Of a DNA stretch of 64,000 nt, positions 1-8,342 are shown in pieces. Location of the stretch: contig CAWKNQ010000019.1 of the NCBI GenBank assembly GCA_963850995.1, positions 62,001 to 126,000 of the forward strand. Direction: 5' to 3'. Numbering within the stretch: the first letter of the stretch is position 1; every line of letters starts with the position of its first letter. The position numbers were made by a program, and so were the translations under genes. This DNA comes from Gaiellasilicea sp963850995 (GTDB lineage Bacteria > Actinomycetota > Thermoleophilia > Gaiellales > Gaiellaceae). The notes beneath the pieces are model-generated. The model did no database searches, was not told the origin of the DNA, and saw only the letters and a list, made by a program, of their open reading frames with translations.

Positions 1-157
1 TGGTCTTGCACCACTCGCCGAAGGCGGCCCAGGCAGCGAGATAGCTCTGCAGCTGCGTCAGGCCTCGCGCGAACTCGACCTTGATCGAGATCTGGCAGAT
101 GGGGCAGAAGGGATCCTCGGCGGAGCGGGCTGGGTGATCACCGCAGCGGGAACACAT
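1..157 (-). CDS. Partial zinc-ribbon protein (C-terminus outside window)
   Basis: The minus strand is open from an ATG at 157 to the window edge. The start reads MCSRCGDHP, followed about 18 residues later by FCPICQ, so two CxxC knuckles make a small zinc ribbon. After this comes a helical stretch ending in AAFGEWCKT at the edge. The frame beats the competing frame 58-282 because of the paired cysteines. No SD was confirmed. I do not recognise the family, and the function is unknown. The rest of the protein lies to the left of the window. Confidence 0.6.
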   Translation of the reverse strand, partial: MCSRCGDHPARSAEDPFCPICQISIKVEFARGLTQLQSYLAAWAAFGEWCKT

Positions 158-282
158 CGTGTCGAGACAACGGCCCAGAGGGCCGGGGAGTTACGGCGCC
201 TCACGTCGCCGGTTGCTGCAAGCGCGGCGAGGATCGCCGCGCGCTCATCCTCGGCCGGCTCGGGCACGATCGCGACAGGCAC
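58..282 (-). CDS. Doubtful small ORF
   Basis: A 74-codon frame begins MPVAIVPEPAEDERAAILAA. That N-terminus (Pro/Glu start, then an ERxxILAAL helix) resembles the short epsilon-like subunits of actinobacterial acyl-CoA carboxylases. The second half is low-complexity Ser/Arg and overlaps the zinc-ribbon gene start by 100 bases in another frame. Only the first 30 codons look protein-like, so the gene may be shorter or frameshifted, or may not be real. Confidence 0.25.
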   Translation of the reverse strand: MPVAIVPEPAEDERAAILAALAATGDVRRRNSPALWAVVSTRCVPAAVITQPAPPRIPSAPSARSRSRSSSREA

Positions 283-294
283 GGGCGAAAGTAG

Positions 295-312
295 ATCACC
301 TTTTCGGGTGAT
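295..312. promoter_or_regulatory. Short inverted repeat upstream of the micropeptide gene
   Basis: ATCACC and GGTGAT flank a 6-base loop, about 60 bases before the micropeptide start. The right arm lies in TCGGGTGATTC, which recurs exactly at 11091-11101 upstream of the SHOCT protein gene. It could be an operator or a small RNA hairpin. No regulator can be named. Confidence 0.3.
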
Positions 313-371
313 TCCAACGGCTCGCGGCTAGGGAAGAATCGCCTTCCTGGGTACACGAGGAGGAGGAACGC

Positions 372-479
372 ATGTTTCAGTGGAAGAACGGTCGACTCGC
401 GCTGCTGCTCGTCACGCTCGCGGGCGTGGCTGCGGCTCTGGGCAACTGGGGTTGGCACCTTTACAACTGGGGCTGGTAG
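372..479 (+). CDS. 35-residue membrane micropeptide with a Trp-rich tail
   Basis: The ATG at 372 follows a very strong SD (AGGAGGAGG, about 7 bases upstream). The 35-residue product has a basic start (MFQWKNGR), one hydrophobic segment LALLLVTLAGVAAAL, and a tail GNWGWHLYNWGW carrying four Trp. This predicts a single-span membrane peptide with an aromatic interfacial tail. The stop TAG lies 10 bases before the GGDEF/HD-GYP gene, so the two are probably co-transcribed. Function is unknown. A leader-peptide role is possible because the tail is rich in Trp codons, but no attenuator was seen. A small regulator of the adjacent membrane enzyme is equally possible. Confidence 0.65.
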   Translation: MFQWKNGRLALLLVTLAGVAAALGNWGWHLYNWGW

Positions 480-489
480 AGCTCACAGC

Positions 490-2289
490 ATGAGCTCGGG
501 GGCCGCCATGCCCCCACGGCTCGCGGCAGTCGTCCTGCCGGTCGGGCTGTTGGGCCTCCTGGTCGCCACGGCGACCGCCGTCTCGCTCGCCGCCTCCCCG
601 TTCGACGCGCTGACGCTGGCCGGGATCGCCGGCCTGCTCGGTGCCTCGACGCTGGCGGAGCGGTACCCGGTGCCGCTCGACGGGATCGACACCGGCGGCG
701 TCTCGCTCGGCTTCGTCTTCTGCACCGCGAGCATCGTGCTCTACGGGTGGGAAGCCGGTGTGATCGTCGGGCTCGCCGCGCCGCTCATGCAGCTGCTCGA
801 GCATCGCCCGCCGGTACGCGTCGCGTACAACGCATCCGTGCTCGGGCTCGCTGCCGTCTGTGCGAGCGCGGCGATCGCGCCGTTGCGCGGGGACAGTGTC
901 GCGCAGCTGCTCGTGCAGGTCGTCGTCGCGGCGCTGGTGCACTTCAGCGTCAATCTGCTGCTGATCAGCCTCGTCGTCGGGATCAGCGCGGGCAAGCCGT
1001 TCCTCACCGTTGCGCGAACGAGCGCGGAGGTCACGGCGGTGCCGTTCGCCTTGATGTCCTCGGCTGCGCTGATGCTCGTCGTCCTCTGGCAGCGCTCGCC
1101 GTTCCTCTCTGCCGCCCTCGTCGGGCCGCTGCTCGCGATCGCGCTCTACCAGCGCTCCACGTTCCGCGAGCTGCGCGCGATGCGACTCGCCCTGACCGAC
1201 CCGCTCACGGGGCTCGGCAACCACCGTCACTTCCACGACCGGCTCGAGCGCGAGCTCGCAGACTCACGCGAGCAGCGCTATCCGCTCAGCATCTGCCTGC
1301 TCGACATCGACGACTTCAAGCGGATCAACGACCGATTCGGCCATCCGGGCGGCGACAAGGTGCTTGCTCAGCTGGCGGCGCACCTGCGCCAGGGAGGCGA
1401 AGCGTTCCGGCTCGGTGGGGACGAGTTCGCGATCCTGCTGCCCGGACGCGACGAGGACGGCGCCCGCATCGCCGCCGAGGCGATCGTGGCGCGCCTTCCC
1501 GAGGTCGACCTCGCTCCCGCCGGCCGCATTACCGTCAGCGCCGGCATCGCGACGTCACCCGAGGAGGAGATCGGCTCTGACGAGCTGGTGCGCCGCTCCG
1601 ACAGTGCGCTCTACTGGGCGAAGGAATACGGCAAGAACCAGGTGCGCGTCCACCGGCCGGACGTGGTCGAGATCGCCGAGCTGAGGCGGCTCGCGGCAGG
1701 CCCGGACCGCGCGGCGCGCTTCCGGGCGGCGGCGAGCCTCGCCCGGGCCGTCGACGCCCGCGACGCATACACGGGCTCGCACTCGGAGCGCGTCGCCGAC
1801 CTGGCGGCACGGATCGCGGCCGGCCTCGGGCTCGACCGGGAGCAGGTCGAGCTGACGCGGCTCGCCGCGAGCCTGCACGACCTCGGCAAGCTCGCGATCC
1901 CGGAGGAGATCCTGCGCAAGCCGGGGCCGCTCTCCGAGACCGAGCGGCTCGTGCTCGAGCGCCATCCGCAGATCGGCTACCGGATGCTCGAGAGCCTCGG
2001 CGTCGACCCGGTCGCCGACTGGGTGCTACATCACCACGAGCGCTGGGACGGCACCGGCTACCCGGACTGCCTCGCCGGCGCGGAGATCCCGCTCGGTGCC
2101 CGGATCATCTTCGTTGCGGATGCGTACGACGCGATGACCTCGGACCGCGTGTACCGCAGCCGTCTCTCCGACGACGAGGCGATCGCCGAGCTCGCGCGCT
2201 GCTCGGGCACGCAGTTCGACCCGGACGTCGTCGAGGCGCTGGCCGAGGAGCTCGGCATCGCCGAGACGCTGCTCGCCGCCGCCGTGTAG
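490..2289 (+). CDS. Membrane GGDEF / HD-GYP cyclic-di-GMP enzyme
   Basis: Residues 1-230 are hydrophobic and form a multi-span N-terminal sensor. A GGDEF domain follows (about 233-395; starts LTDPLTGLGN, catalytic GGDEF near 308). A C-terminal HD-GYP domain (about 415-590) has HDLGK near 462 and the GTGYP signature near 522. Both active sites look complete, so it could make cyclic-di-GMP from GTP and also hydrolyse it. The RxxD product-inhibition site normally five residues before GGDEF is absent (QGGEAFRLGGDEF). The start MSSGAAM was chosen because it follows the micropeptide stop by 10 bases. Net direction of activity cannot be read from sequence. Confidence 0.92.
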   Translation: MSSGAAMPPRLAAVVLPVGLLGLLVATATAVSLAASPFDALTLAGIAGLLGASTLAERYPVPLDGIDTGGVSLGFVFCTASIVLYGWEAGVIVGLAAPLMQLLEHRPPVRVAYNASVLGLAAVCASAAIAPLRGDSVAQLLVQVVVAALVHFSVNLLLISLVVGISAGKPFLTVARTSAEVTAVPFALMSSAALMLVVLWQRSPFLSAALVGPLLAIALYQRSTFRELRAMRLALTDPLTGLGNHRHFHDRLERELADSREQRYPLSICLLDIDDFKRINDRFGHPGGDKVLAQLAAHLRQGGEAFRLGGDEFAILLPGRDEDGARIAAEAIVARLPEVDLAPAGRITVSAGIATSPEEEIGSDELVRRSDSALYWAKEYGKNQVRVHRPDVVEIAELRRLAAGPDRAARFRAAASLARAVDARDAYTGSHSERVADLAARIAAGLGLDREQVELTRLAASLHDLGKLAIPEEILRKPGPLSETERLVLERHPQIGYRMLESLGVDPVADWVLHHHERWDGTGYPDCLAGAEIPLGARIIFVADAYDAMTSDRVYRSRLSDDEAIAELARCSGTQFDPDVVEALAEELGIAETLLAAAV

Positions 2290-2366
2290 TCGAGCGGGTC
2301 TGCGACTCGCTCGAGCTCGACTTCGTCGAGCCGTCCTGACCCGCCACGTCTGCGCGGGACGTGTCT

Positions 2367-2391
2367 GGGGACTGTCCCCGGACATGTCCGG
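2367..2391. repeat. Two overlapping perfect palindromes (REP-like)
   Basis: GGGGACTGTCCCC (2367-2379) overlaps CCGGACATGTCCGG (2378-2391). They sit between the convergent GGDEF/HD-GYP and acyl-CoA carboxylase genes, so they could form a bidirectional terminator or be a repetitive extragenic palindrome. CATGTCCG followed by GAAC is partly echoed at 39979 (CATGTCCGAAC). The rest of 2290-2442 shows nothing recognisable. Confidence 0.45.
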
Positions 2392-2442
2392 AACGGCGTC
2401 GTCCGTCGGGTGGATCTTCGGGCGTATCTTTCGCCGCGGCCG

Positions 2443-4009
2443 CTAGAGCGGGATGTTCCCGTGCTTGCGCGAGGGCCGAGGCTCGCGCTTCGTCTGCGCG
2501 ACCTCGAGCGCGGAGATCAGAACCGGCCGCGTCCGCCGCGGCTCGATCACCTCGTCGACGTAGCCGCGCTCGGCAGCGTGATACGGGTTCGCGAAGCGCT
2601 CCTTGTACTCGGCGATCAGCTCGGCGCGGCGCGCCTCCGGGTCGTCCGCCTCCTCGAGCTCCTTGCGGAAGACGATGTTGACCGCGCCCTCCGGCCCCAT
2701 CACCGCGACCTCGGCGGTCGGCCAGGCGACGTTGAAGTCGGCGCGGATGTGCTTGGAGCTCATGACGTCGTACGCCCCGCCGTACGCCTTCCGGGTGATG
2801 ACGGTCAGCTTGGGCACGGTCGCCTCGGCGAAGGCGTAGAGGAGCTTCGCCCCGTGACGGATGATGCCGCCCCACTCCTGCTCGGTGCCCGGGAGGAAGC
2901 CGGGCACGTCGACGAACGTGACGAGCGGGACGTTGAACGCGTCGCAGGTGCGGACGAAGCGCGCGGCCTTCACTGATGCGTCGATGTCGAGCACGCCCGC
3001 GAGAGCGGCCGGCTGGTTGCCGACGACGCCCACCGAGTGGCCGCCGAGCCGGGCGAACCCGCAGACGATGTTCTCCGCCCAGTGCGGCTGCACCTCGAGG
3101 AACTCCCCCTCGTCGACCACCTTCGCGATCACCTGCTTCATGTCGTACGGCTTGTTCGGGCTGTCGGGAACGAACGTGTCCAGCTCCGGCGCCTCCCGGT
3201 CGACCGGGTCCGAGGGCGCCGCGTACGGCGGCAGCTCGAGGTTCGACTGCGGCAGGAACGAGAGCAGGTAGCGCGCGTCCTCGAGGCACGCCTCTTCGTC
3301 GGGCGCGGTGAAGTGCGCGACCCCGGACTTGGAGGCGTGGGTCGACGCGCCGCCGAGCTCCTCGAACGAGACCTCCTCGCCCGTGACCGTCTTCACGACG
3401 TCGGGCCCGGTGATGAACATGTACGAGGCTCCCTCGGCCATGAGCACGAAGTCGGTGATCGCCGGCGAGTAGACGGCGCCGCCCGCGCACGGGCCGAGGA
3501 CGAGCGAGAGCTGCGGCACGACGCCCGAGGACTGCACGTTCCGCCAGAAGATCTCGGCGTAGCCGGCGAGCGAGACAACGCCCTCCTGGATCCGCGCCCC
3601 GCCGGAGTCGTTGATCCCGATCAGGGGACAGCCGTACTTGAGGGCCATGTCCATCACCTTGCAGATCTTCTCGGCGAAAACCTCGGAGAGGGAGCCGCCG
3701 AAGACGGTGAAGTCCTGCGAGAAGACGAACACCTTCCTCCCGAAGATCTCGCCGTACCCGGTCACGACGGCGTCGCCGTAAGGGCGGTTCGCCATCGAGT
3801 TGAAGTCGGGATTCCGGTGCCGGACGTAGCGGTCGAGCTCGACGAACGAGCTCGGGGTCCAGCAGCTTCTCGATCCGCTCGCGGGCGAGCAGCTTCCCTC
3901 GCTCCCGCTGCCGTGCGATCGCCTGCTCGCTGCCCGCGGTCGCAGCTTGCTCGGACAGCTCCTGCAGCCAGGCGAGCTTGGCCGCGGTCGTGTCGTGGGT
4001 CTCGGCCAT
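2443..4009 (-). CDS. Acyl-CoA carboxylase beta subunit (propionyl/acetyl-CoA carboxyltransferase), frameshifted
   Basis: This carboxyltransferase subunit moves CO2 from carboxybiotin to acetyl- or propionyl-CoA. From 3795 down, a 450-residue frame holds the body, with the oxyanion motifs GINDSGGARIQEG and GPCAGGAVYSPA. The usual N-terminus (ATG at 4009; LAWLQEL, then GKLLARERIEKLLDP) is in another frame. Reading SSFVELDRYVRHRNPDFNSM into the main frame requires a single indel near 3862. Joined, the protein is about 520 residues, normal for the family. It is divergent from the PLP gene, with 27 bases between starts. The frameshift is more likely a sequence error than inactivation, because both sides are fully conserved. 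Acetyl- versus propionyl-CoA specificity cannot be decided. Confidence 0.88.
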
Positions 4010-4036
4010 GCGGCCGCAGCCTAATACGATCGCTCC

Positions 4037-5003
4037 ATGGAGCCGCCGCTCGACCGCTCGACGATCTGGCCTTACGTCGACGGCGAGCCAGGGCCGTTCC
4101 ACTACGCACGAAACGCGCATCCGGTCGGGGTCGAGGCGGAGCGGGCGCTCGGGGAGCTCGACGGCGGCGAAGCGCTGCTCTTCCCGTCGGGCACCGCCGC
4201 CGGGACGGCGCTCGTTCTCGGCCTCCTCTCGCCGGGCTCGACGATCGCGCTCGCCCAGGACGCGTACTACGGCACCGGCGTCCTCTTCGGCGAGCTGGAG
4301 CGCTGGGGGCTCCGGCACGTGCTCTTCGACCAGACCGGGCCGCCGCCGGAAGGCGCCGACCTCGTTTGGATCGAGGCGCCCTCCAACCCGCTCCTGACCA
4401 TGCCCGACTTCGAGGCGTCCGCCGCGTACGCCGCACCCGTCGTCTGTGACGCGACGGCTGCGACGCCGGTGCACGTGCGCCCGCTCGAGCGCGGCTGCGA
4501 CTTCGTCCTCCACTCGGCGACGAAGTACCTCGCCGGCCACCACGACGTGCTCCTCGGCGCCGTTGTCGCCAAGGACTCCGAACACGCGGCCCGACTCCTC
4601 GAGCTCCGCACGCGTACGGGCCTCGTCGCCGCGCCCGACGCGGCATGGCTCTTGCTCCGCGGCCTGAAGACGCTCGAGGTCCGCGTCGCCCGCCAGGGTG
4701 AGACGGCGACTGCGCTCGTCGAGCGCCTGCGGAGCCACGACAAGGTGACCGCCGTGCGCTACCCGGGCTTCGGCGGGCTGCTCTCGTTCGACGTCGCCGA
4801 CGGCGCCGACAGCACGTCGCGTCGAGATGGCCACAGAGACAATTGTGAACGCGACGAGCCTCGGCGGCGTCCACTCGACGATCGAGACGCGCCACCGCTG
4901 GGAGGGCGACCGCGTCCCCGAGGGCTTGCTGCGCCTCTCGGTCGGCCTCGAGCCCGCGGACGACCTCTGGCGCGACCTGGAGGATGCGCTCGAACAAGCC
5001 TGA
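4037..5003 (+). CDS. Cys/Met-metabolism PLP-dependent enzyme (cystathionine gamma-synthase/lyase type), frameshifted
   Basis: This is a fold-type I PLP enzyme of the trans-sulfuration family. Visible are the cofactor loop FPSGTAAGTA, VCDATAATP, and the Schiff-base lysine in LHSATKYLAGHHD. The first frame runs on with non-family residues after GFGGLLSFDVADGAD. The family C-terminus, ETIVNATSLGGVHSTIETRH to a stop at 5001-5003, is in another frame, so there is one indel near 4820. The joined length is about 322 residues, somewhat short for the family (about 380), mostly through a short N-terminus. Substrate (cystathionine, homocysteine or methionine) is not resolved. Confidence 0.82.
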
Positions 5004-5069
5004 AAGGGGTAGATGCAGAGTGTGGTTGGCCGCACTACAACTGCGTTGGCTCTCTGCCACCATGTGCCT

Positions 5070-5423
5070 ATGCCCAAGACCGTCGTGATCGTCGATGACC
5101 ACCCGAGCTTCCGGGCGTCGGCAAGGGCGATCCTCCAGTCGGAGGGCTTCGAGGTCGTGGGCGAGGCGGAGGACGGTGAGTCGGCGATTGCCGCGGTGCG
5201 GGCGTTGCATCCCGACGTGCTCCTGCTCGACGTCCAGCTCCCGGACATGGACGGTTTCGCCGTCTGCCGGACGCTCGAGCTGAACGGCCGCCCCCCGGCG
5301 GTCGTTCTCGTTTCGAGCCGCGATGCGTGCGACTACGGCTGCATGATCGCGCAGAGCGGCGCCCGCGGCTTCATCCCGAAGGCTGAGCTCTCGGGCGACA
5401 GTCTCGCCGACGTCCTGGGGTGA
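5070..5423 (+). CDS. Stand-alone receiver-domain response regulator
   Basis: This is a 117-residue CheY-like receiver with the acidic pair VDDHPS, phosphoacceptor Asp in LLLDVQLPDMDG, and the conserved Lys in GFIPKAEL. No DNA-binding domain follows: the stop overlaps the start of the histidine kinase (GTGA at 5420-5423). I chose the ATG at 5070 because the receiver beta-1 strand (KTVVIVDD) starts there. The sequence is of NarL-type receivers, so it may have lost its HTH and act by protein contact or as a phosphate sink for the kinase. Confidence 0.85.
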   Translation: MPKTVVIVDDHPSFRASARAILQSEGFEVVGEAEDGESAIAAVRALHPDVLLLDVQLPDMDGFAVCRTLELNGRPPAVVLVSSRDACDYGCMIAQSGARGFIPKAELSGDSLADVLG

Positions 5424-7891
5424 GGGGCCGCTACCTCGCCGCCGCCGGCGCGGTCGCGCTGCTCGGCGCGGCGGGCGCAGTGTGGGTGATCTCGAGGAGC
5501 AACCACACTGAAAACAAGGACCTGATCGCCGCGCTGGTGCTCACTGCCAGCCTCTCCTTCACCTTCAGCGGCCTCTTCGCCCTCTGGCGCCGCCCCGAGA
5601 ACCGAACCGGCTTCCTGCTCGTCGCCACCGGCCTCCTCTGGCTGCTCGGCGCGCTCACGGCCGCGAACAACCCGTGGGTCTTCGCCGTCGGCTTCGCGTT
5701 CGGCAGCGCCGCCTTCGGCGCCTTCGGGCACCTGCTCCTCGCGTACCCGACCGGCCGGCTCGAGACCCGCTTCCACCGCATCCTCGTCGCGACGATCTGG
5801 TTCGACCTGACCGTTCCTGCCCTGGCGCTGCTCCTCGTCGGCGGCACCGACCGCGCGGCGGGCGAGTCCAGCGCCTCACCCGACAGCCCAATCGTCATCT
5901 GGCAGAGCGATCCCGCGGCGCGCATCATCCTCGCGCTCGCCACGATCGCCGCGCTCTCGCTCCTCGGTGTGGTGCTGTTCGCGCTCGCGCAGCGCTGGCG
6001 CCGGGCGAGCGCCGCACTCAGGCGAGTCCTCGCGCCGGTGTTCGCGACGAGCGCGATCTCGCTGCTGCTGTTCCTTGTCGCGATCGGAGTCGCGGAACTC
6101 TCCAGGAGCGCCGCGCGGCCGATCGAGCTGATGGCGCTGGCGGCGTTCGCCGTCGTGCCGTTCGCCTTCCTCGCCGGCATCCTGCGCAGCAAGCTCGCGC
6201 GCTCGGGGGTCGCCGATCTCCTGCTCGAGCTCACGCACGGCACGCCGATCCGGGATGCGCTCGCGCGGACGCTGCGCGACCCCACGCTCGACATCGCCTA
6301 CTGGCTGCCCGAGACCGGCCGGTACGTCTCCGCCGACGGCAAGCCCCTGGCCGAAGGGGACGGCAACCGCCACGTCACCCTCGTCGAGCACGCGGGCCGA
6401 CCGACCGCGGCGCTCTTGCACGATCCCCTGCTGGTGGACGAACCGGAGCTCGTCGAGGCGACTGCCGCCGCGGCCGGGCTGTGGCTCGACAACGAGCGCC
6501 TGCAGGCGAAGCTGCGGGCGCAGATCGAGTTCCTGGAGACGATCGTCAACGCCTCGCCGTCGCTGCTCTGCTCGCTCGACCGCGAAGGGCGGATCGTGAA
6601 CCTGAACGAGGCTTCGCGGCTGGCCAGCGGTTTCGAAGACGAAGACGCGGTGCGCTGGCAGCCGTTCTGGGACGTCTTCGTCTCACCCGACGAACGCGAG
6701 GGCTCGAAGACCCGCTTCGACGACGCGGCTCCCTTCCACAAGGAGGCGGCGTTCGAGCACACGTTCGTCAATCGGGCGGGGCAGGAGCTCACGATCGCCT
6801 GGTCGACCGCGCCGCTCTATGACGACCAGGGCAACGTCCGCAACGTCGTCTGCGGCGGCCTCGACGTGACGGAGCGCCAGCGTCAGCACAAGCAGCTGCA
6901 GGCGAGCGGCGAGCGGCTGCAGGCTGCGATCGAGGCGTCACCGGTCGCGATCGTCGAGTACGCGCTCGACGACACGATCGTCCGCTGGAACCCGGCCGCC
7001 GAGCGGATGTTCGGCTGGAGCGCCGCCGAGGTGGTCGGAGGGCGTGCCAGGCACCTGCCGGCGAATCGAGCCGAGGAGCTTGCCGACCTGATGCTGCGTG
7101 TGCGCGGCGGAGAGACCTACAGCGGCGTCGAGACCACCCGAGTTCGCAAGGACGGCGTGTCGATCGAGGTCGAGGTCTCGGCCGCACCGATCCGGGATGC
7201 ATCGGGAAGCGTCGTCAGCCACATGGCGCTGTTCGCGGACATCACCCACCGGCGCCGCCAGGAGGAAGAGATCCGTGCCTCACGCGCGCGGATCGTCGAG
7301 GCGGGTGACGAGGCGCGCCGTCGCCTCGAGCGGAACCTGCACGACGGCGCCCAGCAGCGCCTCGTCGCGCTCTCGCTCTCGCTCCGGCTCGCCCAGGCGA
7401 AGGTCAACTCGGACCCGGCGACTGCGGCCAGAGTGCTCGAGACGGCTCGGGAGGAGCTCGCCGCCGCCCTGAACGAGCTGCGCGAGCTCGCACGCGGGAT
7501 CCATCCGGCCGTCCTGACCGACCGCGGCCTCCCCGCGGCGCTCGAGGCGCTGGCATCGCGCTCGCCCTTCCCCGTCGAGATCGAGACGCCCGAGGATGAC
7601 CTCCCCCGGCCGGTCGAGGCGGCCGCGTACTACGTGATCGCCGAGGCTCTCGCCAACGTGGCGAAGTACGCGGGCGCGTCCGGTGCGACGGTGCGGGTGA
7701 GCCGCGAGAACGGCCGCGCGCGGGTCGAGGTTGGTGACGACGGGGTCGGCGGAGCAGACCCCGCAGCAGGTTCGGGGCTGCGCGGGCTCACGGACCGCGT
7801 CGAGGCGCTCGGCGGCACCCTCTCGATCGAGAGCCCGGCCGGCGGCGGCACGCGCGTCAGCGCAGAAATCCCTCTCTCCAGCGAGATCTGA
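5420..7891 (+). CDS. Membrane PAS-PAS sensor histidine kinase (NarL/DesK-type, HisKA_3)
   Basis: The 823-residue product has an N-terminal block of about eight hydrophobic segments (1-260) and a linker. Two PAS domains follow (about 368-490 and 500-615). The dimerisation H-box is ARRRLERNLHDGAQQR near 638, and the HATPase domain (about 727-820) has EALANVAKYAGAS, GDDGVGG and GSGLRGLTDRV. The HNLHDGAQQ-type H-box marks class 7 kinases that pair with LuxR-type regulators. The GTG start overlaps the receiver stop, indicating translational coupling. Partners could be that receiver or the LuxR output of the cyclase fusion downstream at 8343. Confidence 0.93.
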   Translation: MRGRYLAAAGAVALLGAAGAVWVISRSNHTENKDLIAALVLTASLSFTFSGLFALWRRPENRTGFLLVATGLLWLLGALTAANNPWVFAVGFAFGSAAFGAFGHLLLAYPTGRLETRFHRILVATIWFDLTVPALALLLVGGTDRAAGESSASPDSPIVIWQSDPAARIILALATIAALSLLGVVLFALAQRWRRASAALRRVLAPVFATSAISLLLFLVAIGVAELSRSAARPIELMALAAFAVVPFAFLAGILRSKLARSGVADLLLELTHGTPIRDALARTLRDPTLDIAYWLPETGRYVSADGKPLAEGDGNRHVTLVEHAGRPTAALLHDPLLVDEPELVEATAAAAGLWLDNERLQAKLRAQIEFLETIVNASPSLLCSLDREGRIVNLNEASRLASGFEDEDAVRWQPFWDVFVSPDEREGSKTRFDDAAPFHKEAAFEHTFVNRAGQELTIAWSTAPLYDDQGNVRNVVCGGLDVTERQRQHKQLQASGERLQAAIEASPVAIVEYALDDTIVRWNPAAERMFGWSAAEVVGGRARHLPANRAEELADLMLRVRGGETYSGVETTRVRKDGVSIEVEVSAAPIRDASGSVVSHMALFADITHRRRQEEEIRASRARIVEAGDEARRRLERNLHDGAQQRLVALSLSLRLAQAKVNSDPATAARVLETAREELAAALNELRELARGIHPAVLTDRGLPAALEALASRSPFPVEIETPEDDLPRPVEAAAYYVIAEALANVAKYAGASGATVRVSRENGRARVEVGDDGVGGADPAAGSGLRGLTDRVEALGGTLSIESPAGGGTRVSAEIPLSSEI

Positions 7892-7927
7892 CCTGCGGCC
7901 GCGAAGCGGACGCCTTTAGGAACGCGC

Positions 7928-7957
7928 GTACCGGATCTGCTCCCGCAGATCCGGTAC
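7928..7957 (+). terminator. Perfect 13-bp hairpin after the histidine kinase
   Basis: GTACCGGATCTGC, loop TCCC, GCAGATCCGGTAC. It lies 37 bases after the kinase stop. There is no U-tract, as is common for actinobacterial terminators. The remainder of 7892-8068 holds nothing else recognisable. Confidence 0.6.
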
Positions 7958-8068
7958 CTGCGCAAAGAAGTAGGGCTGACCGCACTCGGGAACACCTGCG
8001 TCCCGCATGGGCGCGGCTCGAGCGGCGTGGGATCGTGCGGCCAGCGCACACGCCAAGGAGGACACGAA

Positions 8069-8296
8069 ATGCACGCTGCCCACAGAATCGATCTCGCAAG
8101 CCGCAGGAACGACGGCATCGACGTCACCCTCTGGTGGACGCCTGCCGACGACACGGTCTCGGTCGAGGTGCTTCACGTGGCCAGCGACTCGTCGTTCGAG
8201 CTCTCCGTCGAACGCTCGCGCGCGCTCGAGGCGTTCAAGCACCCGTTCGCCTACGCGGCCCGGCGCAGCCCGGAGTTGCTGGAGCTCGCCGCATAG
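8069..8296 (+). CDS. Small soluble protein of unknown function
   Basis: The ATG at 8069 has a good SD (AAGGAGG, 7 bases upstream), which favours it over an upstream in-frame start at 8027. The 75-residue product starts MHAAHRIDLASRRNDGIDV. It has a beta-rich middle (VTLWWTPADDTVSVEVLHV) and a helical end (YAARRSPELLELA). Thermoleophilia-like genomes carry short proteins of this pattern near signalling genes, but I cannot assign a family. It is probably transcribed on its own, between the kinase terminator and the cyclase gene. Confidence 0.6.
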   Translation: MHAAHRIDLASRRNDGIDVTLWWTPADDTVSVEVLHVASDSSFELSVERSRALEAFKHPFAYAARRSPELLELAA

Positions 8297-8342
8297 TTTC
8301 GTCGATGCTTGGCGGAGCGCCGAACCGTCCTAGACTCCGGGA

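Noticed and set aside
290..370. Possible cyclic-di-GMP riboswitch before the GGDEF gene
   Set aside because: The conserved GEMM core and tetraloop receptor are absent; only a short inverted repeat is present.
2105..5248. 1047-codon open frame on the minus strand
   Set aside because: It spans the carboxylase, the antisense of the PLP gene and intergenic DNA. Only a short piece (the carboxylase N-terminus) is protein-like; the rest is GC-rich shadow.
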